DNA of 28,544 nucleotides, from assembly GCA_937944065.1 (NCBI GenBank), contig CALDZS010000012.1:1-28544 (forward strand). Reading direction: 5' to 3'. Shown one piece after another: positions 22,684 to 28,544 of the stretch. The notes below the pieces were generated by a model, which saw only the letters and a list, made by a program, of their open reading frames with translations, was not told the origin of the DNA and searched no databases. How positions within the stretch are numbered: the first letter of the stretch is position 1; each line of letters begins with the position of its first letter. The position numbers and the translations under genes are program-made. Origin of the DNA: an uncultured Amylibacter sp. GTDB taxonomy: Bacteria; Pseudomonadota; Alphaproteobacteria; Rhodobacterales; Rhodobacteraceae.

Positions 22684-22822
22684 CTGTTGATATTAAAATA
22701 GCAAATGATTAAGATTATTGTAGGGCAGAAATAAGCATTTCCGCTATGCGTTTTGTGCATATCTGTCACAGGTTTGTTACCGAAATACACTGGTATAGTC
22801 TCAAAAATCGCTAATTTCGATA

Positions 22823-23656
22823 TTAAGATGCAGGACATGCCTTATTTTTTGCCTGATCTTGCCCAGATGCATTCGGGCAAAATAATTGCTTTCCATGAAT
22901 GCGCACATCGCCGATGGCCGCTTGCCCCGCTTCTGATATCAACCAATCAACGAATCTCTGCGCCAGTTCAGATTTGATATGCGGGTGTAGCTCTTTGTTA
23001 ACCACGATTACGCCGTAAGGGTTCAAAAGGCTGTTTTTGCCCATAAACAACAAATCCAGATTGCCACGGTTTTGGAACGACAGCCATGTTCCGCGATCCG
23101 TCAATGTATAGCCGTCAACGGCAGAGGCCATATTCAAGGCAGCCCCCATGCCAGCACCGATTTCCCGGTACCAAGAACCAGATGGGTTGCGCGCGGCCTC
23201 TGCCCAAAGGGAACGTTCCTTTTTATGCGTCCCGCTTTCATCACCACGAGAGATGAAAATAGTTTCTGTGTCATACAAGGCAACCATTGCCTCTGCCACA
23301 CTTCGTGCGATGGCGACGCCTGCGGGATCGTCATTTGGCCCAACTATGACGAAATCATTATACATCACATCATAACGTTGCACGCCGAACCCATCTTCGA
23401 CGAATGCATCTTCTGATGGGCGGTGATGAACCAACAAGACATCTGCATCGCCGTTCTTTGCAATTCGTAGGGCTTGCCCAGTGCCAACGGCCACAACGCG
23501 GACTTCTATGCCAGTGGTGGCCGTGAATTTTGGTAGTATCTGATCATACAGGCCAGAGTTTTGCGTTGATGTGGTCGAGGCAAGCGTGATGTATTGCTCT
23601 GATGCGACACCAAAGGTTGGCAGGCACATGGCCGCAAGAAACATGAAGAGTTTCAT
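22823..23656 (-). CDS. tupA: Tungstate ABC transporter, periplasmic binding protein
   Basis: A 277-aa precursor with a signal peptide (hydrophobic core 3-15, likely cleavage after VAS at residue 19). TupA hallmarks are STTSTQNSGLYD (28-37), where the TTTS-like loop binds the oxyanion, and SRGDESGTHKKE (136-147). It binds tungstate in the periplasm for import and molybdenum/tungsten cofactor supply, for example for formate dehydrogenases. Its ATG follows the tupC stop with no gap, so it is the last gene of a tupB-tupC-tupA operon. The final 20 residues, with two cysteines, extend past the usual fold end. The 129 bases between its stop and the small RNA hold no clear terminator, only a weak ATCG/CGAT hairpin. 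Confidence 0.92.
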   Translation of the reverse strand: MKLFMFLAAMCLPTFGVASEQYITLASTTSTQNSGLYDQILPKFTATTGIEVRVVAVGTGQALRIAKNGDADVLLVHHRPSEDAFVEDGFGVQRYDVMYNDFVIVGPNDDPAGVAIARSVAEAMVALYDTETIFISRGDESGTHKKERSLWAEAARNPSGSWYREIGAGMGAALNMASAVDGYTLTDRGTWLSFQNRGNLDLLFMGKNSLLNPYGVIVVNKELHPHIKSELAQRFVDWLISEAGQAAIGDVRIHGKQLFCPNASGQDQAKNKACPAS

Positions 23657-24358
23657 CTATATTGTTCCAACTAGGTATTGCGCAGCCGCTTTGGACCGAG
23701 GTGCGCGGAAAAACAAATCGCTTTCGCTATGTTCAGTCGCCAAGCCATTTTCTAGAAAAATCACAGATTGCGACATGCGCATCGCCTGTAAACGATCATG
23801 CGTTGCCCAAATGAACCCAATTCCTTGACCGTTGATGGCATGAATAATCTGCTCAAACTCGGCGTTGGCTTTCGGATCAAGATTGCTGGTTGGTTCGTCC
23901 ATCAGAATTGTTTTCGGGCTGGTTATCAACGCGCGTGCCAGTGCCATACGCTGTGCCTCGCCGCCCGATAAAATCGCGGCAGGCGCGTCGGCGCGGTCTG
24001 AAAGTTGTACCATCTCCAACAGCTCTGCCGTGCGGGTGTCGCGGTCGGTTTTTGTCATACCGCCGACTAGTAACGGGAACGCAATATTTTGGGCGACCGA
24101 CCTGCGCATCACAACAGTGTCTTGGAAAATAACACCCCGTGTGCGGCGCGATTTTTGCACCGGGTCATCGTCAATTGTAACGGCCCCAGCGGTCGGGGAT
24201 AGCGTTCCATGGCAAAGTCCCAACAACAGCGATTTCCCAGCTCCATTGTGCCCCATCACACATGTGATTTCCGAGGGCGAGATATCTAAATCCAGCGGAC
24301 CCAGCAGATGGGTTCCATCCACTGCATATTCTGCATTGCGAAATTGAAACGGGTTCAT
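23657..24358 (-). CDS. tupC: Tungstate ABC transporter, ATP-binding protein
   Basis: A 233-aa ABC ATPase. Walker A GHNGAGKS is at 36-43, the signature LSGGEAQRMALARAL and Walker B TILMDEPTSNLD are in the usual order, and the switch His is in FIWATHD. It powers TupB. The ATG overlaps the tupB stop (ATGA), and the stop is followed directly by the tupA start, so all three are tightly coupled. Sequence alone would also allow a molybdate or sulphate importer; the TupA partner decides for tungstate. Confidence 0.92.
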   Translation of the reverse strand: MNPFQFRNAEYAVDGTHLLGPLDLDISPSEITCVMGHNGAGKSLLLGLCHGTLSPTAGAVTIDDDPVQKSRRTRGVIFQDTVVMRRSVAQNIAFPLLVGGMTKTDRDTRTAELLEMVQLSDRADAPAAILSGGEAQRMALARALITSPKTILMDEPTSNLDPKANAEFEQIIHAINGQGIGFIWATHDRLQAMRMSQSVIFLENGLATEHSESDLFFRAPRSKAAAQYLVGTI

Positions 24359-25053
24359 CGTGTGACCTCGTATTTTTTACCCACGCGGGCGATCGCATGG
24401 ATAGCAGAGTTCACAAGTAGGGCTAGGAAAATCAAAACCAGACCCAAGGCCATGGCAAGTTGTAAATTCCCCTTAGAGGTTTCTAATGCAATTGTGGTGG
24501 TCATGACGCGGGTCAATCCATTGATATTACCGCCGACGATAATAACGGCACCCACCTCTGCCAATGCACGACCAAAGCCTGCTAGCAAAGCAGTGAATAT
24601 TCCAAAACGAGCATCCCAGATCAAGGTGCGCAAGCGCAGGAAGGGTGGCACATCCATCGCGCTCATCAATCGATCATAGTCGCGGGCGAGGGGTTTGACC
24701 GCCTCCATAGACAGCACCAATACAATCGGAAAGATCAAGCAGGTTTGTGCTATGATCATGGCGGTTGGCGTAAATAATAGGCCTAGACTGCCCAGTGGCC
24801 CGCTGCGCGACAATAACAAGTATACGGCCAAACCGACCACAACGGGTGGTAGTGCCATAAAGGATGAGGCAAATATTAGGATCACGCGACGGCCAGCGAA
24901 TTTATAAGTGGCAAGCAATCCGCCCAGTGGGATCGCCATGCAAGACGCCAATATCGTTGCGGACAGGCTGACAAACAAAGACAATCCGACGATGGCCACC
25001 AAATCAGGGTCGGCTGCGACGATTAATTGTACGGCTTTTGAAAGACTTTCCAT
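24355..25053 (-). CDS. tupB: Tungstate ABC transporter, permease
   Basis: A 232-aa membrane permease with five to six helices. The cytoplasmic EAA-type loop is GFGRALAEVGAVIIVGGNI (about 173-191), which docks to the ATPase, and the TupB-typical LTRVMTTTIALET follows. First gene of the operon. The ribosome site is weak (GCGGAT). It diverges from mrp across an 85-base gap in which no FixK box or molybdate-regulator (ModE-like) palindrome was recognised. Confidence 0.92.
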   Translation of the reverse strand: MESLSKAVQLIVAADPDLVAIVGLSLFVSLSATILASCMAIPLGGLLATYKFAGRRVILIFASSFMALPPVVVGLAVYLLLSRSGPLGSLGLLFTPTAMIIAQTCLIFPIVLVLSMEAVKPLARDYDRLMSAMDVPPFLRLRTLIWDARFGIFTALLAGFGRALAEVGAVIIVGGNINGLTRVMTTTIALETSKGNLQLAMALGLVLIFLALLVNSAIHAIARVGKKYEVTR

Positions 25054-25138
25054 TTATCCGCGCTTTGCCCTTGCTCTTTGCACCTATTTTGACAATTTAG
25101 ACCAGCCCGTCCAGAGGCGTTTTCAAAAGAGGTGCGCA

Positions 25139-26209
25139 ATGTCGATCACAAAAGAGACTATTCTTGCTGAATTAGATCAGATCCATCTGCCATCAGGCAA
25201 AAGTATTGTTGAATTGGACATGATCCGCGCGATTGGAATTTCAGGTAGCGAAGTGCGTTTTGTGGTCGAGGCGTCGGCGGAAAGCGCGCCCCACATGGAG
25301 CCTGTGCGCAAAGCCGCCGAAGATATGGTGGCTGCGATGGACGGCGTGACCAAAGTGTCGGTCGTGCTAACCTCGCCTGCGCCAAATGCGCCCAAAGGGC
25401 CTGCGCCGTCATTAAAGGTTGGTGGGCATCCGAAACCTCAAGCAGACAATCAACGCATCCCAGGTGTGGACCGTGTTTTGGCGATTGGGTCTGGCAAAGG
25501 TGGTGTTGGGAAATCTACCGTGTCGTCAAACTTGGCCGTCGCACTGGCCCGTCAAGGTCGACGCGTTGGATTGCTTGACGCCGACATTCATGGGCCAAGC
25601 CAACCCCGAATGATGGGCGTGTCGAAACGCCCAGCCTCGCCTGATGGTAAAACCATTCTGCCGCTTCACGCGCATGGGGTCACGATGATGTCGCTTGGCT
25701 TGATGTTGAAAGAAGACGAAGCGGTGATTTGGCGGGGACCAATGTTGATGGGTGCGTTGCAGCAAATGCTGACGCAGGTGGAATGGGGTGAGTTGGATGT
25801 TTTGATCATCGACTTGCCGCCCGGCACAGGTGATGTGCAACTGACATTGGCGCAAAAGACCGAAGTCACGGGCGCGATTATCGTATCAACGCCACAAGAT
25901 GTGGCATTGTTAGATGCGCGTAAAGCGCTGGACATGTTTGCCAAAACCAATGTGCGCGTGGTTGGAATGATAGAAAACATGTCGACCTATATCTGTCCCG
26001 AGTGCGGCCACGAAGCGCATATCTTTGGCCATGGCGGTGCAGAGGCTGAAGCGAAGAAACTGGGGCTGCCCTTCCTGGGCGCAATCCCGCTAGAGCTGGA
26101 CATTCGCATCGCAGGTGATAGTGGCACGCCGATTGCAGCGACCGATAACAAAGTGGCTGATGCTTATGCGCAGATTGCCAAGGGATTGATCAAAGCAGAC
26201 TTGGCCTAG
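25139..26209 (+). CDS. mrp: Mrp/ApbC-type Fe-S cluster carrier ATPase
   Basis: A 356-aa P-loop protein. The N-terminal MIP18/DUF59 domain (about 5-80) is followed by a Pro/Ala linker (80-105) and the ATPase domain with deviant Walker A GSGKGGVGKST (117-127), switch segments LDADIHGPSQPRMMG and IIDLPPGTGDV, and the cluster-bridging Cys286-x-x-Cys289 (YICPEC). It transfers [4Fe-4S] clusters to apoproteins as a dimer. The start is the ATG preceded by AGAGGTG at 5 bases, matching the family beginning; the frame stays open far upstream into the tupB promoter region without homology. Its stop shares CTAG with the convergent membrane protein gene. Confidence 0.95.
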   Translation: MSITKETILAELDQIHLPSGKSIVELDMIRAIGISGSEVRFVVEASAESAPHMEPVRKAAEDMVAAMDGVTKVSVVLTSPAPNAPKGPAPSLKVGGHPKPQADNQRIPGVDRVLAIGSGKGGVGKSTVSSNLAVALARQGRRVGLLDADIHGPSQPRMMGVSKRPASPDGKTILPLHAHGVTMMSLGLMLKEDEAVIWRGPMLMGALQQMLTQVEWGELDVLIIDLPPGTGDVQLTLAQKTEVTGAIIVSTPQDVALLDARKALDMFAKTNVRVVGMIENMSTYICPECGHEAHIFGHGGAEAEAKKLGLPFLGAIPLELDIRIAGDSGTPIAATDNKVADAYAQIAKGLIKADLA

Positions 26210-26841
26210 GATTTCACACGCCAGTCAAAATTCTTGATCCGTTTCAATCTGATTTTATTGTCGTGATACCCTTCTACGCCTGCCGCTTCGGCACGTTTGA
26301 CCATTTCCATCGCCATATCTTTTGCGCGATATTTGTAATCAAGTGGCGCAAGCTTGACCATGCAATTTGCGTCCCAACCAGTAATCATCTTATCGAAAAA
26401 ATTTAGAAATTGCACAAACCTGCTTGGCTGTCGATCCAGTCGCCTCGCGGCGTCTGGCGTCAAATGAATACCAAGTATCGCACCATATTTCAGTTGATGC
26501 AGTCCAATACGTCGCACTTCGTTCCAGTTGAATTCTTGACTTGGGGAGGCACCAAATGAACTGGGGCATATACGAAACCCCTTGGCGCTAAGGCTCAGGC
26601 TTGGATCGGTGCGGGACATATTGCGTCGATGCATGTTGGCCCCATACACAAACAATAACGTCACGCCGATCAACAGCCAGATCAACCATTCGCCCAACGC
26701 GATAGACAGTCCGCCTAGGGTATTGATCAACAGAACCAAAATTGATGCCATCAAAATCGCAAGGACAGTACATAGGCCGAAATGAAACCTGCGCGCGGCA
26801 ATCTGTGGATAGATATCAAGTGTTGGTAATGGTGTATTCAT
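26206..26841 (-). CDS. Unrecognised two-helix membrane protein
   Basis: A 211-aa protein I do not recognise. Two adjacent membrane helices are predicted (about 21-43 and 50-69). They are followed by a short basic loop (MHRRNMSR) and a soluble C-terminal domain of about 130 residues containing LSLSAKGFRICPSSFG and FNWNEVRRIGLHQLKYG. The pattern of a strand, then 'W-x-E-V-x-x-I', resembles bacterial PH-like domains anchored by two helices, but that is only an impression. The C-terminus is strongly basic. It is convergent with mrp (4-base overlap at CTAG) and divergent from the YbjN-family gene. Confidence 0.7.
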   Translation of the reverse strand: MNTPLPTLDIYPQIAARRFHFGLCTVLAILMASILVLLINTLGGLSIALGEWLIWLLIGVTLLFVYGANMHRRNMSRTDPSLSLSAKGFRICPSSFGASPSQEFNWNEVRRIGLHQLKYGAILGIHLTPDAARRLDRQPSRFVQFLNFFDKMITGWDANCMVKLAPLDYKYRAKDMAMEMVKRAEAAGVEGYHDNKIRLKRIKNFDWRVKS

Positions 26842-26882
26842 CCCCTTAATTTCGTGCTTTGCGACGAATTTACAACCTTTTC

Positions 26883-26891
26883 TGTGGATAA
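26883..26891. promoter_or_regulatory. Single consensus DnaA box
   Basis: TGTGGATAA is the complement of the perfect DnaA box TTATCCACA. It lies 42 bases upstream of the two-helix membrane protein start, in a 212-base divergent gap. No other copies cluster nearby, so it is not an origin; regulatory or chance occurrence. Confidence 0.4.
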
Positions 26892-27053
26892 CTCTGCCTA
26901 AAAGTGAAAAATTTCTTTACTTACTTTACGTTTCATTACACCATATGTAGTGCGGGGTAGCGAATATTCCTCGACATTTAGCGATATCGCCTATTAATAG
27001 CGCTGCTCGCAAAAAGAAGCCGCAAAGGCACAAAGACGACAGGGGATACGCAT

Positions 27054-27557
27054 ATGGCCAGCACAGAGCAGTTTTTTGAATGCACTGATATTCATCCAAT
27101 CGACATTGTGGAAAATTTGGCAACCACCCGTGATTGGTCGTTTGATCGCATGGATCACGATCAAATTGCGATGGAAGTTGAAGGCGCTTGGCGCACTTAT
27201 TCGTTGACACTTGCTTGGTCGGATTATGACGAGACTTTGCGCTTGATTTGCAGTTTCGACATGGAACCGCCCGCGGAAAAAATGTCGGCACTTTACGAAA
27301 CGCTGAACCTGACCAATGACCGATTGTGGACGGGCAGCTTTTCCATGTGGGCGGAACAGAGGTTGATGGTTTACCGCTATGGCCTAGTTTTGGCAGGGGG
27401 GGCTTTGGCACAGCCTGAACAGATAGATCAGATGATGCAAAAAGGCGTGCTTGCATGCGAAAAGTTTTACCCCGCATTCCAACTGGCTTGTTGGGGCGAC
27501 AGCGCACCAGCCGAGGCAATGAATGTCGCGATTAGTGATGCTTACGGTCGTGCGTAA
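27054..27557 (+). CDS. YbjN-family protein
   Basis: A 167-aa soluble protein resembling YbjN (type III secretion chaperone-like fold). Signatures are WSFDRMDHDQIAMEVEGAWRTYSLTLAWSDYDETLRLIC in the first half, and LYETLNLTNDRLWTGSFSMWAEQRLMVYRYGL then ACEKFYPAFQLACWG in the second. In enterobacteria YbjN modulates stress and motility phenotypes; its molecular role is unclear. In alphaproteobacteria it is commonly found beside proC, as here (38 bases upstream). GGGG precedes the ATG by about 8 bases. Likely cotranscribed with proC and csaA. Confidence 0.85.
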   Translation: MASTEQFFECTDIHPIDIVENLATTRDWSFDRMDHDQIAMEVEGAWRTYSLTLAWSDYDETLRLICSFDMEPPAEKMSALYETLNLTNDRLWTGSFSMWAEQRLMVYRYGLVLAGGALAQPEQIDQMMQKGVLACEKFYPAFQLACWGDSAPAEAMNVAISDAYGRA

Positions 27558-27595
27558 CCTGTGCTAGCACTGGTGTGAATCACTGAGGGTGCGCA

Positions 27596-28420
27596 ATGGA
27601 TTTTTCTGACATTTCAAACAGAGGTTTGGTTTTGCTGGGTTGTGGCAAGATGGGATCTGCGTTGTTGCAGGGCTGGCTGGCTGGCGGCTTAAACGCGAGC
27701 GCCGTGACGGTTCTTGATCCTTATCCAAGCGATTGGGTCAAGGGTCTGGTCGCTGATGGTCTGAATTTGAATGCCGATCTGCCTGTTGCGCCTGCCATCT
27801 GCGTGATTGCTGTAAAACCGCAGATGATGGGCGACGCGCTGCCCAGCCTGCAAGCGTTGGGAAACTCTGATACAGTGTTTTTATCGATTGCGGCGGGTAC
27901 TTCGATTTCCAGTTTCGCCGACACGTTTGGATCACAAACACCGATAGTCCGATCTATGCCCAACACACCTGCGGCCATTGGACGAGGCATCACGGCATTA
28001 ATCGGGAATGCACATGTCACAGACAGTGGGCTGGCGATGGCGGATCAATTGTTGCAGGCTGTTGGCCAAACGGTGCATCTGAGTTCCGAAGATCAGATGG
28101 ACGCAGTGACAGGTGTTTCTGGCTCTGGGCCCGCCTATGTGTTCCACTTAATTGAAACGTTGGCAGCGGCTGGCGCAGCGCAAGGGCTGCCAGCCGACAT
28201 GGCGATGAAACTGGCCAAAGCAACGGTGGGTGGGGCTGGTGCGTTGGCAGAGCAGGCGGATGAAGATCCGGCCCAACTCCGCATAAATGTCACATCGCCT
28301 GCTGGCACGACAGCCGCCGCGTTAGATGTGTTAATGGATACCGAAGCCGGGTTTCCTAACTTGCTATCGCGCGCGGTCAAGGCAGCAACAGATAGATCAA
28401 AAGAACTGGGAAAACCATGA
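27596..28420 (+). CDS. proC: Pyrroline-5-carboxylate reductase
   Basis: A 274-aa NAD(P)H-dependent enzyme that makes proline from pyrroline-5-carboxylate. The Rossmann loop is VLLGCGKMGSALLQGW (about 12-27), followed by VIAVKPQMM, VRSMPNTPAAIGRG, the dimer helix motif DAVTGVSGSGPAYVF and the substrate-binding NVTSPAGTTAAAL. Length is normal. GAGGGTG lies about 5 bases before the ATG. The stop overlaps the start of the csaA-like gene (ATGA), indicating translational coupling. Confidence 0.96.
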   Translation: MDFSDISNRGLVLLGCGKMGSALLQGWLAGGLNASAVTVLDPYPSDWVKGLVADGLNLNADLPVAPAICVIAVKPQMMGDALPSLQALGNSDTVFLSIAAGTSISSFADTFGSQTPIVRSMPNTPAAIGRGITALIGNAHVTDSGLAMADQLLQAVGQTVHLSSEDQMDAVTGVSGSGPAYVFHLIETLAAAGAAQGLPADMAMKLAKATVGGAGALAEQADEDPAQLRINVTSPAGTTAAALDVLMDTEAGFPNLLSRAVKAATDRSKELGKP

Positions 28421-28544
28421 CCGAAGCCACTTTCGATGATTTCATGAAGCTAGATATTCGGACAGGCGTTATCGTTCAGGCAGAGGATTTTCCAGAGGCC
28501 CGTAAACCCGCCTACAAGCTGTGGGTCGATTTTGGCGCAGATTT
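28417..28544 (+). CDS. csaA: CsaA-type tRNA-binding domain protein (partial)
   Basis: The first 42 residues only; the gene runs past the right edge. MTEATFDDFMKLDIRTG begins the OB-fold tRNA-binding domain found in CsaA, and PEARKPAYKLWVDFG matches its second strand region. CsaA is a small (about 110 aa) export-related chaperone or tRNA-binding protein. It overlaps proC by 4 bases. Confidence 0.85.
   Translation, partial: MTEATFDDFMKLDIRTGVIVQAEDFPEARKPAYKLWVDFGAD

Noticed and set aside
22701..22784. 27-codon open frame upstream of the small RNA, tested as a DUF1127 (CcaF1-like) partner
   Set aside because: The translation (MHKTHSGNAYFCPTI...) has none of the arginine-rich DUF1127 pattern.
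24908..25138. 77-codon N-terminal extension of Mrp
   Set aside because: The extension overlaps tupB and the promoter gap, has no family similarity, and a good Shine-Dalgarno supports the ATG at 25139.

Overview
The window reads as a chromosomal segment of an alphaproteobacterium, most likely a marine Rhodobacteraceae (Roseobacter group). This rests on family resemblance of the proteins (1148-aa pyruvate carboxylase, stand-alone NAD(P)HX dehydratase, host-attachment protein, TupABC, Mrp/ApbC, ProC followed by CsaA), on the FixL/FixK-type regulators, and on a small RNA of the CcsR/'cuckoo' type known from Rhodobacter and relatives. No phage, insertion sequence or CRISPR array was seen.

The left half (about 1-14.2 kb) is a compact low-oxygen stress island. 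Its core at 5.8-8.9 kb is a regulatory cascade. A hybrid histidine kinase has a PAS domain that keeps the FixL haem-ligand histidine and distal-pocket arginine. It sits with an OmpR/PhoB-type response regulator and a Crp/Fnr protein that has an Fnr-like recognition helix but no iron-sulphur cysteines (FixK type). This matches the hybrid FixL - FxkR - FixK pathway known from Rhizobium etli. A K-box-like direct repeat lies in front of the fixK-like gene.

Around this core are three universal stress proteins, Hsp20, a CbpA/CbpM co-chaperone pair, DUF2267, a host-attachment-family protein, a flavodoxin-fold quinone reductase, a CBS-domain site-2 protease, a VIT-type metal transporter, a stand-alone NAD(P)HX dehydratase, a DUF2892 membrane protein and a DksA/TraR zinc-finger protein. 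Seven intergenic sites match TTGAT-N4-ATCAA at 8-10 of 10 positions. In most gene-facing directions a plausible -10 hexamer starts 28.5-29.5 bp from the box centre, as expected for class II Fnr/FixK activation. The inferred circuit is: haem-PAS kinase senses low oxygen, the regulator induces fixK, and FixK switches on the stress genes. It resembles the mycobacterial DosR hypoxia regulon in content, but not in its regulators.

The right half (14.4-28.5 kb) is mostly housekeeping and has no FixK box: a TauD-type dioxygenase, tRNA-Gly(GCC), a CpdA-like phosphoesterase in an operon with pyruvate carboxylase, a UvrD/PcrA helicase, a tungstate ABC importer in the order permease-ATPase-binding protein, Mrp/ApbC, an unknown two-helix membrane protein, a YbjN-family protein, ProC, and the start of CsaA cut by the window edge. 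Between the helicase and the tungstate genes, on the minus strand, are two hairpins with (C)CTCCTCCC loops followed by a strong terminator, a probable cuckoo/CcsR small RNA.
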